The position numbers and the translations under genes are program-made. The notes under the pieces are model-generated. The model saw only the letters and a program-made list of their open reading frames with translations. It did not search any database and had not been told where the DNA came from. DNA of 64,000 bases from Knufia peltigerae (lineage: Eukaryota > Ascomycota > Eurotiomycetes > Chaetothyriales > Trichomeriaceae), in contig JAPDRN010000059.1 in the NCBI GenBank assembly GCA_030247855.1, forward strand, positions 144,752 to 208,751. Reading direction: 5' to 3'. Positions within the stretch are counted from its first letter, which is position 1. Each line of letters starts with the position of its first letter. This document shows positions 47,792 to 59,944 of the stretch, in pieces.

Positions 47792-48085
47792 ATGGCCGCA
47801 GCACGAGTAATAACACCAAGACCATCACGTCTACCATCATTCAACAACGACAGATCACCACAGAAGGAGCTCACCTACGACGATTGGAAAGCTGCGCGCG
47901 AGCTTCGATCCATGGTGTCTCCCACCAAATTCAGCCTCTGGCGTGATCATCACAGACACCGCATGTCTTTGCATGAACAGTACAGGGAAAATGCAAAAGC
48001 ACTATCCCAGACATTGCAAGAGATACTCGAGGACAGACTTTCTTCGGCATGTGCCTGTCGTGCTTGCAGCACCCGTCCAAAATGA
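47792..48085 (+). CDS. Candidate small protein, 97 aa, unknown
   Basis: An open frame from an ATG in strong context (tatcaccATGgcc) to TGA. The predicted protein starts MAAARVITPRPSRLPSFNN, continues with a charged helix-like middle (LTYDDWKAARELRSMV, LHEQYRENAKALSQTLQEIL), and ends with a cysteine cluster (ACACRAC) near the C-terminus. I do not recognise a family. It has no signal peptide or membrane span. The amphipathic middle and good start context favour a real gene. Against it, the frame is short, extends upstream without a stop, and sits in gene-poor DNA. It could instead be the last exon of a longer gene or chance. Confidence 0.4.
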   Translation: MAAARVITPRPSRLPSFNNDRSPQKELTYDDWKAARELRSMVSPTKFSLWRDHHRHRMSLHEQYRENAKALSQTLQEILEDRLSSACACRACSTRPK

Positions 48086-51000
48086 ATGCCCACAACCTAC
48101 AAAGATCACGAATTACTATTGTAACTCCTCCAATACCTCGAATCGATCGGCATACATCTCAACCTGAAATGCAGCGTCAGCATATGCACCAAAGGTACAC
48201 CAAACTGCTCTCATCTGAAAGGTCTCTGAGTTCAGCTTCAGAAAATCAGAGAAGATCCAACCACAGTGACCGAGCATTAGGGGGAGGTCGGCCCAGCCTG
48301 GCGTAACGGAAAGTCTCTCCGTGACCATATTATCCGACCGAGACTTCTAGCCAATCGCCCCAGTATGGCCATAACAGAACGTGTGCCATATGATGTACAC
48401 CCGGATAGACGATCCGGCACCACTCACCTTGTCCACGAATGCATGCTCTCAGGATGATCAGCTGGTTGGGCACAACTTCAGAATGACCGGGAACGGAAGG
48501 ATTCAGTTGAAATCAGAGGTCGCTAACTGAACCATTCCCGTAGCCCCCCGGAAGGTGCAGACTGGGAACAATGTCACGGGGCTGGACGGAGGCGAGGCTA
48601 CGTGAAAAGATCTGGAGGATCAACATTTCAAAGATTGAGCCTTACATATGATTTTTCGACATTGGACGGATCTTGAAGTCATAATTATGGGAGCGAGAGA
48701 CCTGCAAAGATGAATGAACAGCTGTACAAATGAGAGCTACAAGGTTATCTTAACCAACCCAACATGACGGAAACACATTCCGACATGCTGTAATATACCT
48801 TTACTAACCATTTTATTCCCAATGGGCGTCTGGAGTAGTAGATTTACCAACGCGCATGGCAGTGCGCATCGACATGTTGGCGTCTGATAAGCCTACCTGT
48901 CTGTCATTTGTCCTCAGCAATCCATCTCTTTGGCATCTTTGGAAGTCCCTAGCATCGTGGTGACTTTGAAAACGGACGATTTGAATGCAACGAAATCCTG
49001 TAGACTTTTTTTTCTTTAGCTGAAACCAAGCTGATCATGATCCAAGGCACCGACCCTAGCATGTGCACTCGATGGAATGGCACCAGCGCTTGTGAATCCA
49101 CGTCAAAGAGTCGCGGCAAATCATAATGTGTGTAGACATGAGGATTGGATCGCCGGCCTTGCACGGAAAGAGCGACTCCTTATGATCCAAGGTCTGTTCT
49201 TCTCGAACAACCTTCCTTCGTAAGATGAAGATGGGTCGTGCACAGTCGATGCAAAAGTCCAGATGGTGGTACCGAATACGCGTACGAGGACTCGTAAATA
49301 ATGTGAAGCCATCCGAGCACAAATGAGGAGCACGCTCACCCCCTTCGGTATCGTCCATTTTGAATATCTGTTCTTTTTTGGGATTTGAACGCAATGATGC
49401 CAACCTGTGTGGCGGCGCCTCAGAGTCTGCTAGTCATGCAAAATTTCAAATGCCTCTTCTGTTGAGCGGTGGTAAATTGTGTCAAGAATGTTTTTTTTTC
49501 CTTTTTCGCTTTCGGTTGCAATTGGAGTGGACGCGGCGGAGACGGCACCGGCGTCCCGTCCCCCATCCTCGTCTACTGCACAAGTGGACATTATTCGCTG
49601 TAGTGTTCAAACAAGATATGTCTTCCCACACCAGCAACCTTTTCGCTCCTTTGCCAGAAAAGCTGCAGGAAGGGCTTGGGGCCAGGCACCATATCCTGCA
49701 TGGTACGACTGACATAGTGAGCCAATAGTGGGAGGCCGGGGGATTCTTTTTGGGCAAGGGGCAGGACGTGCATGAAACGCGAAGAAAACGTGGCAGCCAC
49801 CAAAACCACATCGCCATGTCAGCGGGAATTTGGGAACGTGGATCATTAGATGCTGACAGGCTATTGACAGTTGCGAGTTCGTGTCGCCCAACCACCTGCG
49901 CTCTGGACTTGTCACCTCCACAGTTGGATTCCCGCACCAAGGCTAAACTTTTGTGCATATTTTGTAGTCATACAGAACAATACGGAGTACGGAGTACAAT
50001 CGTTGATCTCGGCGGGATGAAACAAGTTTGTCTTAAGCTGAAAAGGTCGTCGGTTAATAATGAACGCTGCCGCGTTCAAAACTGGGGACGGCCGGGCTGG
50101 AGGGGAGCCAAGAATAGCCCGTTACACACAGGACACATCCCCAGACACGGCAACATGCATGCATTTATTGGCCCTTTGCAAATGCCCTTCATGACGGGCC
50201 CGAGGTAGGGACGAGACGCAATTACAGAGGTACAGACTGGCCGATTCGGTTGTCAATAATGATGAATATTGCAGGAAATCGATTTAGCTCAGACCAACTT
50301 GAAGGCCCAGTTCCCAGAAAGGACAGCAGAGCCCGAGCGTCGGGAATGGGTGGGTAAAGTCAGCCAGGCACTGGGCTTGTGGACTCACCCATCATCATCA
50401 TCACCATCTTTCATCATGCATGTTTGGCTTCGGAGGTCTGCGGGCCAAGAGGCAACCAGCAATCAGCAACCACCAACTAGCCATGCTTTTCTGCCAGGTT
50501 CATGAGGTGTGTGGGTGGGTGGTGGAGGCCACGAGAAAGGGGTAAAGCACCGGGCGATGAAACGTGGCTGCCAGGCGGCAGACAACCCTAAACTGGGTTT
50601 GGCAGCACTGGCTTTTGCTAGACGTCCGACGGTGTGTCAAGTATGCGGCAGCTGACCTGCTAGCCAATTTTATCACTTCAAGCCGTACCGAAAGTCTCGC
50701 TGGTCATGGAACCGGAAAGTTGGCGGGAAAAGGTTGCAAGGGTGAGAAGGCTGGAGGGGTCTCTATTCGATGGCTTCTACAGATACCTCCGTACAGTAAA
50801 ATTTCGCCTCATCGATCCCCGTGAAGGAAAAGCAGAAGATACGCTACTCTTTTCATGTGAAGAGACTCAAAATCATGTTCAGGGATGGGAACGAACGACA
50901 CGAGAGACAGAGGATCGGTCGCAGACCCTGGAACCTTCGTCCCGTGTGCGAGTACGAGTAAGGTGCTATTGTGCAATTCTTTCGAGCCGCGCCATGCCAT

Positions 51001-52221
51001 GTGCTCGGTCGAGGCGGTCAGCGCCCCCAGGGACCCTTCGAGAAGAATCCCGGGCGATGCCTCTTTGAGATAGGTAGGACTCTAAGCGTGGGTGTAGGGC
51101 CAGACTGGGAGGGCAGTTTCAGATTTAGGCTCCCTCTTGGTAAGGAGAGTGTCCATGACATACGAAGTATTATTGTGCGTAGGGCATGTTTGCATTCCGG
51201 TACTCCGTACCAGCGCTGAGTGTGGAAACGATGGATGCTATTCTACACCTACGTAACAACGTCCACGGTAAGCAGAACAAGGAGATTTCCACGTTACAGT
51301 ACTCCGTACCATGCCCATTCTCGCACTTCAGTAGATCTTCAACGGTGGAACCGTTCTTTGTTATCTCGGTATTATTGCGTGTATGTCAAGGTGAAGAAAA
51401 AAGCCTTTCGTTCCATCCCTGCTGCTCCCACTCCATCCCACTTCCACTATCATCAGCCTAGAGGCCCCTGCACCAGGCCTGGCGCCTCCGCCCTGCCAAA
51501 GAGAAACCCTCGGTTACCGACTTGCAGGTCTTAACTTAATCTGACCCTGACCGCATCCCTTTCCTCTGGAAACTCTCACCTCAAGTCTCTAGCCCAGGCT
51601 GAACACCCAGTCGGATTTTCTGTTCACTGTAGGAATTTTGTTTCCAGTGTACAATTATCAAACACTCTTCTCACCACAACGAGTATACCCGTTCCAAACA
51701 TCCACGACTTATCCTTCTGGACTCACGGGTGATCGACCGGTTCGAATTGCCAGATACAGGGGACGCTTCGGCATTTTCTTCACAAACTGTCGCCTCCGAT
51801 CCTCGAGGCCGCTTTGCCACTGACAGCTTCCGATCGCTAATAAAATAATAAGAGAATAAAATCTCTGGAGTTCGATCCTGAAATCGGGACTTGTCGTTGC
51901 GCTGGCGACTCCATCCTCCTTCGACTTATCTTGAGCAATCACTCCCACGTGTCATGTGTCTGCCATAAGATTTGCATTGGTTTACGACGAGTAGGGAACT
52001 TCACCCCCTACTTCACCGCCATACCCGGAGTACTGCCGGTTCTACGATCGTTCAAGCAACTTACGTTGGACGGACTCCTTCGTAACTCCTTCTTCACCGC
52101 GCGATCAGGTTCAGAGAATCCGCTCCATCTTTCGTGGCAAGCCCCCATGTTCCATTTGTCACCGACCGTGAAGCAGCAGTGGAGCCCCTGAAGCCCGTCT
52201 CAAACTCTTCTCTTCACGCTC
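48086..52221. other. Gene-poor region, right part, and kinase promoter
   Basis: About 4.1 kb with no gene that I can support. Frames of up to 158 codons occur on both strands, overlap one another and look like translated noise. Motif copies lie at 49981-49996 (two overlapping TACGGAGTA), 51200-51210 and 51299-51309 (both GTACTCCGTAC). From about 51400 the + strand becomes C/T-rich toward the kinase start, suggesting a long leader. A non-coding RNA cannot be excluded from sequence alone. Confidence 0.5.
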
Positions 52222-53996
52222 ATGGGCAACTCTCAAGGGAAACCAGTCGTACTGACTGATGAAGGTGTGCATCTATCTCATGAGGATATTTTTGGTCTCA
52301 AAAGCTGATCATCTCTCCTAGTCAACCTGAACCACTTTCGTTTGCTGAGGGTTGTTGGCAAGGGTGCTTTCGGAAAAGTTCGAATTGTCGAGCGCAAAGA
52401 CTCCGGTTTAACATTTGCCCTCAAGTATATTCGCAAGGATGAAGGTACCTTTCACCCCAAACTAATCTTCAGACCTGGTCGAAGCTGACAGTGATAGTCG
52501 TTCGATCCGAGAGCGTGCGGAATATCATCCGCGAAAGACGAATGCTCGAACATCTCAACCATCCGTTCTTGTGCAATCTCCGATATGGCTTCCAGGACGT
52601 TGAGTATTTGTATCTTGTGGTGGATCTGATGAATGGAGGGGACCTTCGCTTTCACATCCAGCGGAAAGCCTTCACAGAGGACGCCATTCGGTTCTGGATG
52701 GCAGAATTGGCTTGCGCCCTTCGATACATTCACAGTCAGGGCATTGTCCATCGAGATCTGAAGCCGGACAACGTGCTACTGGATTCCGAGGGACACGTCC
52801 ATTTGGCGGATTTCAACGTCGCTTCTGACTTCAAGCCCGGCAAGCCGTTGACCAGTAAGTCAGGCACGCTGGCATATCTCGCCCCAGAAGTTTTCAGAGG
52901 CTCGGGGTACTACAGCGAGGTGGATTGGTGGTCGTTAGGAGTGACCATGTATGAATGTGTATATGGGAAACGACCATTCGAAGGCAAAACGTATGAAGAG
53001 CTGGCCGAGTCCATCTCTGCAGGATCTCCACACTACTTTGTTACCAAGCCACCTGTCTCGATGCCCTGTTTGTCGGCTATGACCTCTTTGATCGAGAAAG
53101 ACCGGCGCAAACGCATCGGAGCCACCGGATTCGACACATTCACTTCCCATCCCTTTTTCCAACCCATCAATTTCGACGCACTTGAGCGAAAACAGATACC
53201 CCCGATATTCGTCCCTTCCAGCGAAAAGACCAATTTCGACGCGACGTACGATCTGGAGGAACTCTTGCTAGAGGAGGCGCCTCTAGAGGCACGCGCAAGG
53301 AAACAGAAGCCAAGGGCCGAACTACGCAACGATGCCACGAGTAGGGAAATCCGGGAAGACGAGCTACATCGGATGATAGAGACCATGTTTGAGCCGTTTG
53401 ACTACACTCTTGCAAGTTACGAAGTGTACGCACGAGCTCTACTACCAAACCATGATAGTCTGCTAACCTTACCTAGGCCTGCAGCTGCAGCAGTGGCTGG
53501 AACCGTACCGGAGGAGCATGTTCACCTGGATACTACACAACCCGATCCGCAGAGTGTGCCTACCTCGCCCGATGGATCGCCACCGTTGTCACCAAGTGCT
53601 ACCGTCACACCTCAAAGCGAAGAAATGTTCCCTCCGCTGGATGACGTGAAGCAAGCATTGCCGCACGCTCAACAGCAGATCGCCCGGCCAGCGTCTTCGT
53701 CGAAGTCCTTTAGCCGGCCCATACCACCACAGAGACCAATGGCAGCGACAAGGCAGCCAAGCAAAGGCGGAGGGGTGCACATGGTACTGGACGAGACAGG
53801 TAGCTGGACCCAACTGGCAGACCAGACACCGCCAGGCTATCCGGAAGGAATGGGAGGTGACGCGGGCGCCAAATACGAGAAGGGAAGTGGCAGCATGCTT
53901 GGTTTCCTGAGCAGAAAGAAAGGCAGAGACCGAAGCCCCAAGCCCAAAGAGGCCGGAGTGCTCGGCAAGATCGGAGCGAGGCACATCATCAACTGA
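52222..53996 (+). CDS. Serine/threonine kinase, YANK/STK32-like (AGC group)
   Basis: Exons 52222-52264, 52322-52444 and 52498-53996 give 554 aa. The kinase domain runs from about residue 20 to 280. It has the glycine loop GKGAFGKV (27-34), Lys49 in FALKYI, HRDLKPDN with Asp142, DFN at 160-162 and APE at 184-186, then DWWSLGVTMYECVYGKRPF. DFN in place of DFG is normal for YANK/STK32 kinases. The N-terminus MGNSQGK puts Gly2 in an N-myristoylation context, so membrane attachment is likely. After the kinase core comes an AGC-like acidic tail and about 200 Pro/Ser/Ala-rich residues, probably disordered. The role of fungal YANK kinases is poorly known; the substrate is not predictable here. The start is supported because the first exon provides MGNS and splices cleanly into VNLNHFRLLRVVGKG. 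Confidence 0.93.
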
Positions 53997-55089
53997 AGGA
54001 TGTGAATGATGTTCGATTGCGAGATCCCCGTGTGCGGAGGACCTATCGGTACTCGAAAGATTCCAGGCCTCTGCACGGCAAGGCTGGCAGCAGAGGCGAT
54101 GTCAGAACGACTGGCGAATCCTCCACCGACCGGAGTTGTTTTTGACGATACCCAACATGTTATGTACAGTTGCATTGATTGCAGGCGATTTTAATTAGAT
54201 GGTTGATTACGGAGTACGACAGATTGATTGCGTCCTGGTGGCGGGACAGAGCAGAGACGTTGGAAGGCCCGCCGAGCTGGGTGCTCAGTGTCGTTATTGT
54301 ACAAGTACTCGCGTAGTAGTAAGCTGTGGTTAGACCGATACCTACCGGTATATACATGTAATAGTATTTACAGCAACAAACATGACATGGAAGCTTTGTA
54401 CTTGTACTTATCAAGAGATGAGGAAGCGATAAGAAAGATATCATCAACAACAATAATAACAATAACACGGCAGATGATCATCCATCCGTTGTGTTTTTTC
54501 GTGCTGGGTACAGCTAATCTCTGGTTGAATGTGGGGGAGTGAATCTGGTTGTTGGGAGAGATTTTGTTTGGATTGCGGTTGCTCGGGCGGCGGGAAGGCT
54601 CGCTGTGGCTCCCCAGGGCTGTCTAGGGCCGCCTAGAGGCTATTTGGGGGTTCCCAGTGGCTGGCTATTGCTCTGTATGGCCCCCCCGGCCTTCACTAAG
54701 GCCAGAAACGAGAGCTTGGACAGACCAGCTTCCGACTAACCCAAAAGTGCTCGGAGGAGCCAATAACATCCAAACGTCAACACGCCTGCTTTCTCTGCTA
54801 TTCCTGCCTCCAAACTGCTGCTCTACGCCTTTTGCGATCCTCTTTCTTTTTCCAATAGACCAGCCAACTCTTTTTCTTCCTTTGGAGCTCGTGTTGTTTC
54901 TTCAGCACATCTTTATCTTTCAGTCCGCCCTGTCTGCCAACATGTGCAGCTGTTGAAAAGACCGTCCATCGGGTCTTTGGGTTGTCAGAGCAGCAGCACG
55001 CGTCGCGTTGTTCGGTCTGCGTACCCCTCCCTGCCATCCTCAGTTCAGCACTCCCACGAGCAGCCGACGAGCTCGAAATATCCTTATGA
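53997..55089. other. Intergenic spacer
   Basis: It holds the kinase 3' region and the DBF4 promoter. TACGGAGTA lies at 54208-54216. The 54780-54960 part is C/T-rich. A small upstream frame at its right edge is listed separately. I see no gene. Confidence 0.55.
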
Positions 55090-55127
55090 ATGGCAGCTGC
55101 TGTATTCATACCACCCTCGCCCCATGA
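55086..55127 (+). promoter_or_regulatory. Short upstream ORF at the DBF4 start
   Basis: An ATG at 55086 opens a 13-codon frame that ends with TGA at 55125-55127. It overlaps the first DBF4-frame ATG (55090) in another frame and stops 13 nt before the next DBF4-frame ATG (55141). Whether it is on the mRNA depends on the transcription start, which is not known. Confidence 0.45.
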
Positions 55128-57134
55128 TCCTCTTGTAAAAATGGCCAACGTCTCCCGTCGAGTCCCTCTGGCGAGCCTTTCGAACGCCACAAATTCCCCC
55201 CATAGGCCTCTCACCCACAGCGGTTCCAAGCGGCCGAGGAGTCTGGCCAATGTGGCTCAACAGGAAAATGAACCACCGCAGAAGCGTCTGGCGGTGGAGA
55301 AAAATGGAAAGGATGCCAACAGGAACCCGGCCACGCCTCAGAGGCAGTCGGGCCCCAGCATGGCCGAAGGTCGCGTGTTTGAACGAGGGAATGGTGAGTC
55401 TGGATCTACCGCTTTCCAAAGGAGGCTCGTAGCTGCCCGGGAGAAATCCACGGGGCTCCGGATCACCAAGAACATTGAGTCGACCACCAAGGAAGATAGT
55501 ATCCGCACCTGGCAGAAACATTACCGAAAACTCTTTCCAACGTATAGCTTCTACTTTGACGGCATCTCGGAGGACACACGCGCACGCTTCCTCCGACAGA
55601 TCACGGGTTTAGGAGCGGTACGTTTCCCTGCCCTTGTTGTGGTGCACTACTAATGATTTGGGCTGTAGAAGGAAGAAAAGTTTTTCTCCAAAGCGGTCAC
55701 GCACATCGTCACGACCCGTCACATTCCTGCAGACAATACATCTTCCAACGACACCGCCCAGCAATCACCAGTAGAAGACCAGCCCCAGACCATCAACCCG
55801 TCGCTCCTCGAAAAGAATCCCCGTGGGCACGTGCCGGCGACGACAAGACGCGATGGAGCCAACCACATGGATATTCTGGTCAGAGGAAAAGAGATGGGCA
55901 TGAAGATATGGGCGGCCGAAAAGCTACAACGTGTACTGGCGTCGATCCTGGGGGATGCAGGCAGCCATACTCACCACTCCCGGAACACGACACACGGCGG
56001 TCGACACCAACATGAAGACTTGGGCCAGGTATTGAAGCACGAGAAGCTGGCTGCATATTCTGAACGCGAACAACCCACGTTGTCTCTGGTGCCGTTCAAG
56101 GGACCTTTCATCTACGTTCACGACATGGACGAAAAATATCGACCGACCATGGTGAGGGAATATGTCAGGGTCAGTCGCCGGTCAGATGGGGATTGGCCGC
56201 AGTTCCGATCGGCTAGCGTTGGCAAATGTCCTTTTGTGGAGGACCCAACCATGAAGAGGGAGCTGGAGCAGGAGCAGCGGACAAGGGCCAGGATGCTTGC
56301 CCTGCAGCAACATCAACAACCACAGCATCATGTGACTCGCACGAGGTCACACGTTACTGTGGACAAGGCGAACCTTGATCCTCCTACACGTCGTACAAGC
56401 CCACGTAAAGCCCTTCAGACCGTTCACAACCCAGCCGATGTACCCATGGACCTGGACTCCGATCGCAAGAAGACAGGTCCTTCTGCTCATGAGCGACAGC
56501 CGTCATTCCCGCCCATGCCTGACAGACCATTTGAGTTTGTTCGGCCTGCCCAGCTACAGATGTCTCGGGAACCTGCGGCATCAGGCATACAAAGGTCCAA
56601 TCTGACCTCGGCGATTCAATCACAGATGATCTCTTCGACAGCTGCTACCGGGGTCAAGGCCGGGACCAGCAAGGAGGTGCACCAGCAGTTGAAACGACAG
56701 GTGTTGGAACGAACCCATACCGGCAGCCTGTCGGTGGGTTCCATACCATCGTCTCATCGGATGAATGACCTTGCTGGTGCTCTTAAGAACGTCCGAGCTC
56801 CCGCGCCTCAAAGAGCGGCCAAAAGCCGTGCTCAAGAAAAGCTGGGCGGAATTCAAGAAGAAGACGACGACCATGTAGATGACGTTTCAGCCGAACGAGC
56901 CGCCCATCTCAGCCGAAAGAAGAAGGTGGTCAAGAGAGATCCGAAACCCGGATACTGTGAGAACTGCCGCGATAAATATGATGATTTTGAAGAGGTGAGC
57001 AGGAGAATATGTCGTCCAGTTGATGTCAGGCTAACCAGACACAGCACATTATATCACGCAAACATCGAAAGTTTGCCATGACACAATCAAACTGGAATGA
57101 ACTTGACGCCCTTCTTGCCAAACTGCAAGCATGA
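55090..57134 (+). CDS. dfp1: Dbf4/Dfp1-like regulatory subunit of the DDK kinase
   Basis: Exons 55090-55617, 55669-56994 and 57045-57134 give 647 aa, or 630 aa from the alternative ATG at 55141. Dbf4 (Dfp1/Him1) activates Cdc7 (Hsk1), which phosphorylates Mcm2-7 at replication origins in S phase. Motif N/BRCT-like sequence spans the first junction: YSFYFDGISEDTRARFLRQI, then KFFSKAVTHIVTTRHIP and GMKIWAAEKLQRVL. Motif M is seen around PFKGPFIYVHDMDEKYRPTMVREY. Motif C is a CCHH zinc finger, GYCENCRDKYDDFEE joined to HIISRKHRKFA, with Cys606, Cys609, His619 and His625; the last intron splits it between the Cys and His pairs. All three family motifs are intact. Long polar linkers fill the gaps. 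Which of the two ATGs is used is uncertain. Confidence 0.94.
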
Positions 57135-59105
57135 CTTTCCCAAGCAAAAAAGCGACCATTTCGAAGAGGTTCTACTGGGTCGAGCGGTGCCTTGATCAGG
57201 TGTGGAGCCGACCGAACAAACGACAGCATTTTCGCTCACTTTGATTATGAACATTGAATAGCCTCCTGCATTTTAGCGGCAAGCATGTTTTATTCTGAAC
57301 GCATCAACAGAGCCAAAAGACAAAAGAACTGTTAATCCAGGAAAAAGTAGAACGATGCAAAGATGTGGCGGGTTGGGAATGGCCTTGGACCCGCCATGGC
57401 AACTGCACAAAAAAAGAGACTAGCCAGATTATTTAATTCAAGCAGCCATTGTCTGTCAAGCGAAGCGCTGGTAAACAGTTACGAGACGAAAGGACAGACG
57501 ACATATCGAATGAAAGGACTTAGCGATTGATTGTACGCGTGTTGATGAAGCATAGGGAATATTTGGTTGCACAGGATTTACAGAGTAGTGTTTTTCGCAT
57601 TGCAATGAATGGAGTCTGGGTTTGACATTGATACCTTGATTAGCGAGGAGAGAGCCATCTTTTTTTCTTCGTTTTAGTTCTCCGTAACGAGTAGGTCAAT
57701 TGATTCTACCACCTAACAACCCCAAGGATATTCTGTACGGTGTTTGAGTTGAAGCATATCTCGTCCATTTGAACGCTCTCTTCGAGTCTGTCGTTGTGCG
57801 GAGTACGAGTACGAATGCGGAGTACGAATATGAGGAATATCCGGATATGGCAGGTCAGTTGCCGGACGCGGAAGTGTCTGGGGTTTTTTGAAGCTTCAAC
57901 ATGACGTGTGCAAGCGCCCCACTAGCGTCACTTAAGGATGGTCCGTGGAAGGTACTCCGAAACCTGTATGCAAACAATGTTCGTTGAAGAGTACTTACTA
58001 CTGGGTAGGTACAGAGTTATTGATTCTCTCACATCCTCATCGTCGTTCCCTCTTGCACAACAGCAACTGAATTGTGGTGTCAAACGTCGTTCCTTGTGGT
58101 TTTACTCGTAGTACAGCTCTCAAAGCCACCTAAATGGTGGTGGAATGAACGACGGGAGAACGAACACGTAATAAAAACAATGCGAAACATAATACTCTGG
58201 TTGACGGCACCGAACCAGGAAACGTGGACTACACGAGTTCTGATTCTTAATTGTTGCCCAGACTCATTCTTCTTCTTTGTTTCTCTCTCTCTCTCTCTGG
58301 TCGGGAAGTTTCTCGGAATGGGACCTCTTTCTTTTCTTGGTTCTCAAAAGTCCCCAATTCGAAGGGACATATATGCTCACCGTCACAGCTACACCATGAC
58401 GTGTTACTTGTCAACGACTCACCGGTGTCAGGGTCAAACATTTTCTACATCCCAGTCATGATCAAAGGAAACGACCACTTTTCAAGCTGAGTGGGTGTTG
58501 TTTTTTTTTGTCCACCACATGAAAATCCGTCATGGTATGTGCTACTAGTGTCAAGGGGCAAAACAAAGAAATCCACGCCGCAACCAGGTAAACATCACGG
58601 TTCCGTGCACTCAATACCTACCTACGCACAAGCAAGTACCAAGGCTGGGAAGAAAGAAACAACCAAAAAACAATGAATGAAGTCAAGGAGGTTGTCGAGC
58701 CCCTTTTCTTTTCGCTTTTTTCTTTACGTCTTCGTTTTCGTTCTTCACTTCGTATACCTAGGTACCTTACCCGGGCACTCTCAGGTTTGTGGGATTCACT
58801 CTGGGACTCGCAAGTAAAATTCTTCATCTATTGCCTGTTCCGTTTGTGAACCTACACGTATGAGCAAGCCATATGACATTCGCGGTCGATCCTTGTTGTC
58901 ATAATATCTCTGTTGTTCTCTATCTTTTCGCTCCGGCCAATCTTCGCTCAGACTCTCCACAAAGGTCCTCATTCCTAGCTTGAAACACTTGAACGTGTTG
59001 TCGAGCTTTCACTTTCGGTCTCCTTGAATTGTTCGATCCGAAAACTCCTCTCCTCCCCTCCTTCCCCACCCCATCGCTTCACAAAAGGCAATATCAATCA
59101 CCGTC
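57135..59105. other. Intergenic spacer, 2 kb
   Basis: No gene seen. It contains (TC)n at 58282-58298, tacctacctac at 58616-58626, and two gcggagtacga words at about 57797-57825. The last 250 bp is C/T-rich and probably the leader of the next kinase gene. Confidence 0.55.
58282..58298 (+). repeat. (TC)n microsatellite
   Basis: A perfect TC dinucleotide run of 17 bases in intergenic DNA. Confidence 0.9.
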
Positions 59106-59903
59106 ATGGCTCCGAGGAAAAGAGTCCCCGTCGAGGATCGCCCTATATACGAACGCGCTGCCTGGACGAGTGATGCAGACAAAGTCTCAAGACGAATGAG
59201 AAGGTGGAGGGCCAAGAACTGGTTCGATAGAACCGCGGGGGCATTTGCATTGTCGAAACCCAGGGCCGGGAACAATGACACTGAAGATGGATTTTGGGAG
59301 GTTCGTCGCCTCGTCGATTTCTCTATATATACCTTCTCCCCCAGACGCCCGTATATACTAACTAGGCACATAGTGTACCGAGATGCTGGGTCGTGGATCA
59401 TTTGGAATGGTGGGAAAGTGGACAAAGTTTGACGGCAGGGGAAACGCTCTCGATGTATGTTACACCACCACCTGATCTTCCTGGCTCGTTTTGAGTTTAC
59501 CTCATCATGCTATGCTATGCTGTGTGGGTGTCCCTGTGTGTGTGTGTGTGAATATGCTAACGGCCGTGGTCAACCACCAAAATAATGTAGCATATCGCCA
59601 TCAAACAAGCCGAAGTCAATGAAAATTTCGACGTCGACAGAAGTGGCAATTTTGACGTTCCATGGGAAGCGAGGATCATGATGGAACTCTACGACCAAGG
59701 ATGTGAGAATGTGACGAGACTGAAAGGGTTGAAACTTTTCACTGGCAATCATTCGGGAAACTGGAGGTATTATGTTGAATATTACAAGTACGGCACCGTA
59801 CATGGTTTGATCGGCAATTATATCCAGCACAACAAGGCGAATCCAAGATTTCAGTACGTTTTATACCCTCCCTCGCCCTGACATCATCCTATCGATACGA
59901 AAG

Positions 59904-59944
<41 letters not shown>

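Noticed and set aside
49482..50208. Overlapping frames of about 150 codons on both strands in the gene-poor island
   Set aside because: The composition looks random, there are no domains and no good start context, and the two frames overlap.
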